Position numbers and translations under genes: made by a program. From assembly GCA_905201505.1 (NCBI GenBank), contig CAJKOJ010000055.1, positions 1 through 12,715 of the forward strand: a stretch of 12,715 nucleotides of DNA. Reading direction: 5' to 3'. This DNA is from an uncultured Eubacteriales bacterium. GTDB lineage: Bacteria > Bacillota > Clostridia > Lachnospirales > CAG-274. Positions 6,739 through 12,715 of this stretch are shown here, one piece after another. The notes under the pieces are model-generated. The model searched no databases, was not told the DNA's origin, and saw nothing but the letters and a program-made list of their open reading frames with translations. Numbering within the stretch: the stretch's first letter is position 1; each line of letters begins with the position of its first letter.

Positions 6739-8289
6739 ATGAATTATATAACAAAACATATTACTGCTGATAAAATTATAGGCAGTGAAAAAGCCCAGCT
6801 TATGCAAGAGGGAGAAATACTAGTAAGCGACAGCAAGCCCGATATAGACGTAGTTTTAAAATGTGAAGCATCAATTGTGCCCGAAGAAAGCAAAGTGGAG
6901 GATAATCGTTTAAGTTTTAGAGGCAGGCTTCTTGTCAACGTTCTGTACTGCGGTAAGGACAAGAGTGTACATAGTATTTCAACAGAAGCACCAATTAACG
7001 ACTTTGTAAACATAGACGGAGCAGAAAGCGGAATGCTCTCAGATATTAGCTCAGCTATTTCAAATGTTGAATGCAAGAGAATAAATGACAGAAAAGTAGG
7101 CTATAAAATTATGTGTGAAATAAACGGAATAGTAACACAGCTTGCCGAAATAGACGCCATTACAGATATATATGACATACCGAGAGAACAACAGCATTTT
7201 AAACACATTAACACAACTAAAACTCTTTGTCAGTCAAGGGAAAATTTTACTGTAACAGATGACATTTCTCTTCCTGCTACAAAGCTGCCCATATCTGAAA
7301 TACTAAGTGTAAATTGCAATGTAACAAATGCTGAATTCAAACCCTTAGATGATTCTGTAGAGGCAAGCGGAGATATATCTGTTGTTGTGCTCTACACAAG
7401 TACAGAGGGAGGCTTTCCTGAAGTTTATGAATTTGATATTCCGTTTAACTTTGCTCTGGAAGCAGAAAACACAGATACAGACAGCACTGCTGATGTTACT
7501 CTCTACATTAAAGACTGCTTTTACAACGTCTTGGAAAATGAAGACGGCGAACCTAAAATAATAAATATGGAAATAAACATAGGTGCTGATATTCATACAT
7601 CTCAAAAGGAAGACAACGAAATATTAGATGATGCTTACGCCCCTGGCAATGAAATCAATTTTACATCAACAGAGCTTTGTTATTCAAACATAGTTTGCAG
7701 AAACAGAGGTCAGTGCCCTGTTAAAGAAGTTGTCACTCTTGACGAAAAATGCCCTGATATGCTTCAGATATTCAGAGCAACAGGTACAGCATACACAGAT
7801 GATATAAGAATATTTGAAAACAAGGTTGTACTTGAAGGTGCTATAAATATAGACATTATGTATATCACAGGCAATGATGAAATGCCTATATACAGTTATT
7901 CTGATACAATCCCCTTCACCCAGACTATTGATGCAAGAGGTGCTGAAGAGGGTATGGAGGCGTCAGTCAATGCCAATATTGCTCACATAGGTTTTAATAT
8001 GCTATCTGACAGAGAACTTGAAGTACGCTGTGCACTTAATACCGGCACTATTGTAAGAGACAGACACTGTGAAAATTTAATTACAGATATTGAAATTATA
8101 CCTATTCCTCCCGAAGTACTTGACAAAATTCCAAGTATGATACTTTATGTTGTAAGAAAGGGAGACACCCTTTGGAAATTAGCTAAACGCTTTAATACAA
8201 CTGTACAAAACATTGCTGCAATAAACAATATTGAAAATCCGGATTTAATTTATCCTAATCAAAAATTGATTATTGTTAAAGGTATGTAA
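6739..8289 (+). CDS. sipL: SipL-like spore coat morphogenesis protein (SPOCS/DUF3794 repeats plus LysM)
   Basis: The 516-residue protein carries three SPOCS-type (DUF3794) modules in about 30-450. Each contains a strand-turn-strand core like GRLLVNVLYCGKDK (62-74), GDISVVVLYTSTEGG (211-225) and GAINIDIMYITGNDE (367-381). A single C-terminal LysM domain follows (469-514: YVVRKGDTLWKLAKRFN to LIYPNQKLIIVK). This order and length match C. difficile SipL, which binds the ATPase SpoIVA in the mother cell and is needed to localise coat around the forespore. There is no signal peptide, which fits a cytoplasmic mother-cell role. Genes of this type are expected to be sigma-E controlled. A weak sigma-E-like element may lie in the upstream hairpin. 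The LysM here probably contacts protein rather than wall. The domain call is secure; the SipL name rests on architecture. Confidence 0.88.
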   Translation: MNYITKHITADKIIGSEKAQLMQEGEILVSDSKPDIDVVLKCEASIVPEESKVEDNRLSFRGRLLVNVLYCGKDKSVHSISTEAPINDFVNIDGAESGMLSDISSAISNVECKRINDRKVGYKIMCEINGIVTQLAEIDAITDIYDIPREQQHFKHINTTKTLCQSRENFTVTDDISLPATKLPISEILSVNCNVTNAEFKPLDDSVEASGDISVVVLYTSTEGGFPEVYEFDIPFNFALEAENTDTDSTADVTLYIKDCFYNVLENEDGEPKIINMEINIGADIHTSQKEDNEILDDAYAPGNEINFTSTELCYSNIVCRNRGQCPVKEVVTLDEKCPDMLQIFRATGTAYTDDIRIFENKVVLEGAINIDIMYITGNDEMPIYSYSDTIPFTQTIDARGAEEGMEASVNANIAHIGFNMLSDRELEVRCALNTGTIVRDRHCENLITDIEIIPIPPEVLDKIPSMILYVVRKGDTLWKLAKRFNTTVQNIAAINNIENPDLIYPNQKLIIVKGM

Positions 8290-8293
8290 TCAC

Positions 8294-8330
8294 AAAAATT
8301 TCCTCCGAAAATACGGAGGAAATTTTTATT
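8294..8330 (+). terminator. Strong intrinsic terminator after sipL
   Basis: AAAAATTTCCTCCG (8294-8307) is a perfect complement of CGGAGGAAATTTTT (8314-8327) around a 6-base AAAATA loop. The descending arm supplies the U-run. It begins 5 bases after the sipL stop and should insulate sigG from sipL transcription. Confidence 0.92.
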
Positions 8331-8357
8331 TTGCAAAATATAAAATAAATGCATTAA

Positions 8358-8387
8358 ACATATTTTTAAACTTTTTTGGCAGAATAA
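8358..8387 (+). promoter_or_regulatory. Candidate forespore (sigma-F/sigma-G type) promoter of sigG
   Basis: ACATA (8358-8362) resembles the GYATA -35 element. After 15 bases comes GGCAGAATAA (8378-8387), which resembles the sigma-F -10 GGNRANANTW with two mismatches. In Bacillus, sigG is first transcribed by sigma-F. No good vegetative promoter is seen between the sipL terminator and sigG. This is a by-eye match and could be chance in AT-rich DNA. Confidence 0.4.
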
Positions 8388-8413
8388 GTAAAACCATAAT
8401 TTGAATAAATTAG

Positions 8414-8442
8414 CTCCATTAGGCAAACCTAATATTGAGGAG
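8414..8442 (+). promoter_or_regulatory. sigG leader hairpin that sequesters the ribosome binding site
   Basis: CTCCATTAGG (8414-8423), loop CAAA, then CCTAAT (8428-8433), a 5-base bulge, and GGAG (8439-8442) form a 10-bp helix. The last four pairs bury the core of the sigG Shine-Dalgarno sequence GAGGAGGG (8437-8444). The inner ATTAGG/CCTAAT stem is perfect. A leader hairpin that lowers sigG translation is known in B. subtilis, which supports a regulatory reading here. Confidence 0.65.
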
Positions 8443-8450
8443 GGATAATT

Positions 8451-9224
8451 ATGGCTATTACTAAGGTAGAAATATGCGGTGTAAATACAAGCAAACTTCC
8501 GGTTTTATCCCAAGTGGAAAAGGAAGAACTTTTCAAAAAAATAAAACTTGGTGATGAGGAGGCACTTTCAAAATATATTTACGGTAATTTAAGACTTGTT
8601 TTAAGTGTTGTTCAACGATTTAACAACAGAGGTGAAAGTGTTGATGATATATTCCAAGTAGGCTGTATAGGACTTATAAAAGCAATTAAAAACTTTGATA
8701 CTGAAAGAGGAGTTAAATTTTCCACCTATGCCGTGCCTATGATTATAGGAGAAATACGCAGATACTTAAGAGATTACAATCCAATAAGAGTAAGCCGTTC
8801 TGCAAGAGACACAGCTTATAAGGCTTTACAGGCAAAAGAAAAGCTTACAAATGAAAATAACAAAGAACCTACAGTTGAAGAAATTGCTAAAGAGATTGCT
8901 ATGACAAAAGAAGAGGTTGTTTTTGCACTTGAGGCAATACAAGATCCAATCTCTCTTTTTGAACCAATTTACCACGATGGTACAGACGCTCTTTATGTTA
9001 TGGATCAGGTAAGTGATGATAAAAACACAGACACTAACTGGCTTGAAAACATATCTCTTAAAGAAGCCCTTAAAAAATTAAATGAACGTGAACGATATAT
9101 TATTAACCTAAGGTTTTTTAAAGGAAAAACTCAAATGGAAGTTTCAGAAGAAATAGGTATAAGTCAGGCACAGGTAAGCAGACTTGAAAAAAGTGCATTA
9201 AAAAATATGCGAAAATATATGTAA
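8451..9224 (+). CDS. sigG: Forespore sigma factor sigma-G
   Basis: This RNA polymerase sigma factor activates late forespore genes. The 257 residues start with KVEICGVNTSKLPVL (5-19), the N-terminal signature that separates sigma-G from sigma-F. Region 2 contains GNLRLVLSVVQRFNNRGESVDDIFQVGCIGLIKAIKNFD (quoted only to show the core; 45-83), and the FSTYAVPMIIGEIRRYLRD segment contacts the -10 element. Region 3 has the EPTVEEIAKEIAM helix and DPISLFEPIYHDG. Region 4.2 is KGKTQMEVSEEIGISQAQVS, which reads the -35. The start is set by GAGGAGGG 6 bases upstream. Unlike the common arrangement, no sigE or spoIIGA gene precedes it here. It is followed 11 bases later by yfmF, so the M16 pair and lgt may receive forespore transcription. 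Confidence 0.96.
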   Translation: MAITKVEICGVNTSKLPVLSQVEKEELFKKIKLGDEEALSKYIYGNLRLVLSVVQRFNNRGESVDDIFQVGCIGLIKAIKNFDTERGVKFSTYAVPMIIGEIRRYLRDYNPIRVSRSARDTAYKALQAKEKLTNENNKEPTVEEIAKEIAMTKEEVVFALEAIQDPISLFEPIYHDGTDALYVMDQVSDDKNTDTNWLENISLKEALKKLNERERYIINLRFFKGKTQMEVSEEIGISQAQVSRLEKSALKNMRKYM

Positions 9225-9235
9225 GGAGGGAAAAA

Positions 9236-10420
9236 ATGTATACAACAGAGTTTACAAAGGGAGTAAATATTCACATACTTCCAACAGAAAAATTTCAAAG
9301 CGTTACACTTTGCATATTATTAAGAACACCTCTTGACAAATCAACCGTCACAGCAAACGCACTTCTCTCACGAGCATTATTAAACGGCTGCTCAGACTAT
9401 AAAACCCGCCGGCTTATAGAAATCCGACTTGAAGAAATTGAAGCCTCCCTTTCAAGCAATATAATAAAAAAAGGTGAAGAGCACATTATTGAATTATTTG
9501 CAAAATGCAGTCCCACATACATTGAAGAAACCATTGAACTTTTAAGCAGCATACTTTTAAATCCAAATTTCAACAATTTAGACTCCTCAAAAAATGACCT
9601 TGAAAATACAATTAATTCTTTAATAAATAACAAACGAAGTTATGCACTTGAAAAATGTATAGAGATAATGTGTGAAAAAGAACCTTATGGCATAAATGGA
9701 GACGGATATATAGAAGATATTAACAATGTTGATATTAATGCTCATTACAACAATGTAATCACAAATGCTAAAATTGAAATTATTGCCATTGGAAACATTG
9801 ACTGCGGCGAAATAATTAATTTGTTTGAAAAATATATCCCGTTGTCACCGCGAGAAACATCTTTTGAGCCATGCAATTATTTATATTACCCTACTGCTGA
9901 GAAAAATGTTGATGAAAATATGGATATTACACAAGGCAAACTGTGTGTAGGCCTCCGTATGAATATTGATCCTGTAAGCCACAATTGGTACAAAGCTATT
10001 GTTGCCAATGAACTTTTTGGCGGCAGTGCCAGTTCTGCTCTTTTTATGGAAGCAAGAGAAAGCGAAAGTCTTTGTTACTACATTTCATCTAAGCTTTTGC
10101 GTTTTAAATCCCTTATGATAATTGAAGCAGGTATTGACAGTGAAAACAGGGACAAAGTTGTCGACATTATAAAGTCTGCCTTCAGCAATATTTCTGAAGA
10201 CAATATAGACATAGCTAAGCAGAATATAATAAACGGCTACAGAATATCTCAGGATAAACCAGAAAGAATAATGGATGCAGTTTTAGGCGGCATAATAGCA
10301 GGCAAATATGTTGACTTTGAAGAAATATCAAGAGAAATAGACAGCGTAAGTACTATTAAAGATGTCTTTAAAGAAAGCTATCTTGACACAATATTTATGC
10401 TGAGCAGGGAGGAACATTAA
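9236..10420 (+). CDS. yfmF: M16-like protein YfmF (EF-P 5-aminopentanol modification-associated)
   Basis: This 394-residue protein has the pitrilysin (M16) fold but no HXXEH zinc motif. The corresponding segment (about 39-55) reads TANALLSRALLNGCSDY. It has the second-domain hallmark ANELFGGSASSALFMEARE (about 257-275), followed by SLCYYISS. In Bacillus the homologue (ymfF) is needed with ymfH for the 5-aminopentanol modification of elongation factor P. Such pairs probably form a heterodimer in which only the H partner is catalytic. The ribosome site AAGGAGGG overlaps the sigG stop and lies 5 bases before the ATG. Its stop overlaps the yfmH start by one base. The EF-P link is taken from the family; no efp gene is in the window. 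Confidence 0.88.
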   Translation: MYTTEFTKGVNIHILPTEKFQSVTLCILLRTPLDKSTVTANALLSRALLNGCSDYKTRRLIEIRLEEIEASLSSNIIKKGEEHIIELFAKCSPTYIEETIELLSSILLNPNFNNLDSSKNDLENTINSLINNKRSYALEKCIEIMCEKEPYGINGDGYIEDINNVDINAHYNNVITNAKIEIIAIGNIDCGEIINLFEKYIPLSPRETSFEPCNYLYYPTAEKNVDENMDITQGKLCVGLRMNIDPVSHNWYKAIVANELFGGSASSALFMEARESESLCYYISSKLLRFKSLMIIEAGIDSENRDKVVDIIKSAFSNISEDNIDIAKQNIINGYRISQDKPERIMDAVLGGIIAGKYVDFEEISREIDSVSTIKDVFKESYLDTIFMLSREEH

Positions 10421-11637
10421 TGATAAATGTAATTAGTAAAAAACTTAATAACAATGCAATGTGCTATGTTCTTCCTAAAAAAGGCTATAATGAAAAGGAA
10501 GTTATGATAGCTTTTAACTATGGTTCAGCAAACACCAGTTTTAATATTAATAACATTGAAATTAATCAGCCTTATGGCATCGCCCATTTTCTTGAACACA
10601 AAATGTTTGAAACAGAAGATATTAATATATTTGACAGTTTTTCAAAGCTAGGTTTAAGTGCTAATGCTTACACCAACTTTAACACAACTGCTTATTATTT
10701 TTCAGGCTGTGACAACATAGAAAAAGGTTTTGACCTTCTTATGAAAATGGTATCAGAACTTTACCTTACAGATGAAAATATAAAAAAAGAAAAAGGCATT
10801 ATTACACAAGAAATAAATATGTACAAAGATGATCCCTATTGGGAAATATATTTTAATGTATTAAAAGCAATGTACAGCAAGAACTCTGTCAGAGAAAGTA
10901 TAGCAGGTGATGTTAAAGATATTGAAACTATAACAAAGGATATGCTTGAAACTTCCTACAATAGCTTTTATACCTATGAAAACTGCGTTATAATCGGCTG
11001 CGGTGATATTGACAGCAGCAGTTTTTTTGAACAGGCAGAGCATTTAAAACTAAAAAATACAAAAGCATCAAAAAACACTTTTAATGATAAAATATATAAA
11101 AAAGAATATACAGTCAATATGCCTGTAAATAAGCCAATATATCACATAGGTTTCAGAGACAGCCTAAAAGAAAGCATTCTTAACAGACTATGTTTAAGCA
11201 ATATAATAATGAATTTACTCTTTGCCCCTAGTTCTGAACTATATGAAACACTTTACACAGAAAGCCTTATAGACGACAGTTTTAGCTTTGAAGTACTTCA
11301 GGGGCCGGATTACGGTTGTACAATAATAAAAGGTGAAGGCAGCGGTTATAACAAAATAATTGATAATATTATGGCTGAAATCAAAAAACTTATAAACTAT
11401 GGAATTGAAAAAGAAACTTTAGAAAGAATAATTAAAAAATTAAAAGCCCAAATGCTCTTTAACAGTGAAAATATATCTTCTCTTGTAAGCTTTACAGCAG
11501 ACTGTTATTGTAAAAATATAGAAATGCTGGACATTTACAATAATTATGATAAAATAGATATAGATAAGATCTTAAATACACTAAAGGAGCAGTACACTTA
11601 TGACAATATTGTACTGGCTCTTGTAAAGGAGAGTTAA
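10420..11637 (+). CDS. yfmH: M16 zinc peptidase-like protein YfmH (EF-P 5-aminopentanol modification-associated)
   Basis: This 405-residue M16 family protein has an intact inverted zinc motif HFLEH (His56, Glu59, His60) inside GIAHFLEHKMFE. The third ligand is probably Glu131 in IITQEINMYKDDPYW, about 70 residues on as usual for the family. It is predicted to be the catalytic subunit that pairs with the inactive YfmF. Both lack signal peptides, so they act in the cytoplasm. The start codon overlaps the yfmF stop (TAATG), which indicates coupled translation and matched amounts. Its substrate is not known from sequence; in Bacillus the gene is required for complete EF-P modification. Confidence 0.9.
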   Translation: MINVISKKLNNNAMCYVLPKKGYNEKEVMIAFNYGSANTSFNINNIEINQPYGIAHFLEHKMFETEDINIFDSFSKLGLSANAYTNFNTTAYYFSGCDNIEKGFDLLMKMVSELYLTDENIKKEKGIITQEINMYKDDPYWEIYFNVLKAMYSKNSVRESIAGDVKDIETITKDMLETSYNSFYTYENCVIIGCGDIDSSSFFEQAEHLKLKNTKASKNTFNDKIYKKEYTVNMPVNKPIYHIGFRDSLKESILNRLCLSNIIMNLLFAPSSELYETLYTESLIDDSFSFEVLQGPDYGCTIIKGEGSGYNKIIDNIMAEIKKLINYGIEKETLERIIKKLKAQMLFNSENISSLVSFTADCYCKNIEMLDIYNNYDKIDIDKILNTLKEQYTYDNIVLALVKES

Positions 11638-11638
11638 A

Positions 11639-12496
11639 ATGGGCGACATATATTTCCCCCACTTAGGAATAAACATTGACTCACTTAACAGAGTTGCTGT
11701 TAAACTGGGAAGTTTTAATATATACTGGTATGGCATTTTTATAGCTTTAGGAGCACTTTTAGGTGTGGCCCTATGTCTTAAAGAGGCAAAGAGAACAGGT
11801 CAAAGTCAGGATATATATTCTGACTTTGCCTTTATTGCAATAATATGCGGTATATGCGGTGCCAGAATTTATTATCTGATTTTCCACGGAGACAGCCTAC
11901 TTGACTTTTTCAAATTCAGAAACGGCGGACTTGCAATCTATGGTGGAGTAATCGGAGGACTTTTAGCAGCTGTTGTCTTTTCAAAACTCAGAAAAATAAA
12001 CTTCTTTACCCTTGCTGATACCTGCATAATGAGTGTACTTGTAGGCCAGATATTTGGCCGCTGGGGCAATTTTTTCAATAGAGAAGCTTTTGGTCGTTAT
12101 ACAGACAGCCTTTTTGCAATGGCATTAAAAGCTGAACAGGTAAGCGGGCTTAAATTAAACGGCAGCACAGCAGTTTATCAAGGACACGCTGAGTATCCTG
12201 TTACAATATTTAACGGCATAAATTACATACAGGTACACCCTACCTTTTTGTATGAATGCGTATGGAATATATGCCTTTTTACATTGCTTTTCCTTTTAAG
12301 AAAGCACAAAAAATTTGAAGGACAGCTTTTTGCAATATATTTCATTGGATATGGTCTTGGTCGCTTTTTCATTGAAAGCCTTAGAACAGACCAGCTTTTG
12401 ATTTTGGGAATACCTGTAAGTATGCTTGTTTCTGCTTTTCTTGTTTTGTGTGGATTTGTACTTATCCTTTTTTTGAAAAAATTTCAAAAAAAATAA
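11639..12496 (+). CDS. lgt: Prolipoprotein diacylglyceryl transferase
   Basis: This integral membrane enzyme moves diacylglyceryl from phosphatidylglycerol to the lipobox cysteine of prolipoproteins, the first step of lipoprotein maturation. The 285 residues have about seven hydrophobic helices. Conserved motifs are YWYGIFIALG (29-38), RNGGLAIYGGVIGG (94-107), GQIFGRWGNFFNREAFG (136-152, with Arg141 and Asn144 matching E. coli Arg143 and Asn146), HPTFLYE (200-206), and GLGRFFIESLRTDQL (239-253, essential Arg and Glu). It starts one base after the yfmH stop with AAAGGAGAG just upstream, so it belongs to the sigG-yfmF-yfmH run. No GC-rich terminator follows. The end of the gene runs into A- and T-rich sequence and then a tRNA promoter. 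Confidence 0.97.
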   Translation: MGDIYFPHLGINIDSLNRVAVKLGSFNIYWYGIFIALGALLGVALCLKEAKRTGQSQDIYSDFAFIAIICGICGARIYYLIFHGDSLLDFFKFRNGGLAIYGGVIGGLLAAVVFSKLRKINFFTLADTCIMSVLVGQIFGRWGNFFNREAFGRYTDSLFAMALKAEQVSGLKLNGSTAVYQGHAEYPVTIFNGINYIQVHPTFLYECVWNICLFTLLFLLRKHKKFEGQLFAIYFIGYGLGRFFIESLRTDQLLILGIPVSMLVSAFLVLCGFVLILFLKKFQKK

Positions 12497-12505
12497 AAAA
12501 ACTTC

Positions 12506-12534
12506 TTGACAAACTATAATATACATGATAGAAT
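12506..12534 (+). promoter_or_regulatory. Promoter of the tRNA-Leu/tRNA-Gly transcript
   Basis: TTGACA (12506-12511) is a perfect -35. A 17-base spacer leads to TAGAAT (12529-12534), five of six matches to the -10 consensus. Transcription would start near 12541, about 34 bases before the first tRNA. Confidence 0.75.
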
Positions 12535-12574
12535 ATTTATTGTGTTCAGCAAGAACATCAAAACAACTGTAAAT

Positions 12575-12659
12575 GCAGTCTTGGCGGAATTGGCATACGC
12601 GCTAGACTAAGGATCTAGTCCGGGTTAACTGGGTACGGGTTCAAGTCCCGTAGACTGCA
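12575..12659 (+). tRNA. tRNA-Leu (anticodon AAG)
   Basis: The cloverleaf is complete. The acceptor stem is GCAGTCT (12575-12581) with AGACTGC (12652-12658), and the discriminator is A (12659). The D arm is GCG/CGC with GG in the loop. The anticodon stem is CTAGA/TCTAG with loop CTAAGGA, giving anticodon AAG at 12609-12611. A class II variable arm of about 16 bases follows, then T arm ACGGG-TTCAAGT-CCCGT. CCA is not encoded. The long variable arm and A73 support leucine. A34 would decode CUU, or more codons if deaminated to inosine. Confidence 0.95.
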
Positions 12660-12663
12660 TTAT

Positions 12664-12715
12664 GCGCGAGTGGCTCAGTGGTAGAGCATCGCCTTGCCAA
12701 GGCGAGGGCCGCGGG
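12664..12715 (+). tRNA. tRNA-Gly (anticodon GCC), partial at window edge
   Basis: The 5' acceptor strand is GCGCGAG. It is followed by D arm GCTC/GAGC with AGTGGTA loop, anticodon stem TCGCC/GGCGA with loop TTGCCAA (GCC at 12696-12698), and the first bases of the variable loop and T stem. The 3' part lies outside the window. It starts 4 bases after tRNA-Leu, so the two are cotranscribed in what may be a larger tRNA cluster. Confidence 0.93.

Noticed and set aside
8351..8387. GCATT (8351-8355) as the -35 of a sigma-F promoter for sigG
   Set aside because: It lies 22 bases from GGCAGAATAA, which is too far; ACATA at 8358-8362 with 15 bases fits better, though still weakly.
11587..11620. Hairpin GAGC-AGTAC / GTACT-G-GCTC near the end of yfmH
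   Set aside because: It is inside the coding sequence with a 15-base loop, a bulge and no U-run after it, so it is not a terminator; it may be chance.
12471..12500. A/T homopolymer hairpin TTTTTTGAAA/TTTCAAAAAA at the lgt end
   Set aside because: It has almost no G-C pairs and an A-run rather than a U-run on the plus strand, so I did not call a terminator.
1..12715. CRISPR arrays, insertion sequences, phage genes or attachment sites
   Set aside because: No regularly spaced direct repeats, transposase or integrase reading frames, or terminal inverted repeats were seen; the tRNA genes at the right edge are not followed by visible integration signals within the window.

Overview
This AT-rich window (about one third G+C by eye) comes from an endospore-forming low-GC Gram-positive bacterium, most likely a member of the Clostridia. 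The evidence is a forespore sigma-G gene, a SipL-type spore coat morphogenesis gene with SPOCS and LysM domains (the arrangement known from Clostridioides difficile), a cysteine T-box leader, strong GGAGG-type ribosome binding sites, Mini-RNase III, and tRNA genes without an encoded CCA. A family-level assignment cannot be made from the sequence alone.

Left part (17-2007, minus strand): a three-gene overlapping operon encoding a PadR-type repressor, a HAAS/DUF1700 membrane protein, and an unrecognised membrane-anchored or secreted acidic, tyrosine-rich protein. Its promoter has a consensus -35 and a 17-nt spacer. Two AGTACT palindromes sit at and just upstream of the -35 box and are a plausible autoregulatory operator.

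Middle part (2074-6733, plus strand): a divergent promoter drives a tRNA-Cys-responsive T-box leader. Its specifier is UGC, its T-box bulge begins UGGA, and its terminator and antiterminator helices are mutually exclusive. It controls cysE (serine O-acetyltransferase with an unusual N-terminal hydrophobic anchor), cysS, mrnC and rlmB, and possibly mrp/nbp35. The genes combine cysteine supply, cysteine charging and 23S rRNA maturation or methylation with an Fe-S carrier ATPase. This block ends in a hairpin terminator whose 3' arm also carries the ribosome binding site of the next gene.

Right part (6739-12496, plus strand): sipL, a strong terminator, then sigG. sigG is preceded by a candidate forespore-type promoter and by a leader hairpin that would bury its Shine-Dalgarno sequence. 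sigG is followed without visible terminators by yfmF and yfmH (the M16-like pair linked to EF-P 5-aminopentanol modification) and lgt (prolipoprotein diacylglyceryl transferase).

End (12506-12715): a vegetative promoter leads into tRNA-Leu(AAG) and tRNA-Gly(GCC), the latter cut by the window edge. No mobile elements, CRISPR arrays or phage genes are visible. The window is mostly ordinary chromosomal core. The most interesting signals are RNA-level: hairpins that sequester ribosome binding sites at both sporulation genes, the possible PadR operator, and the membrane-anchored CysE.
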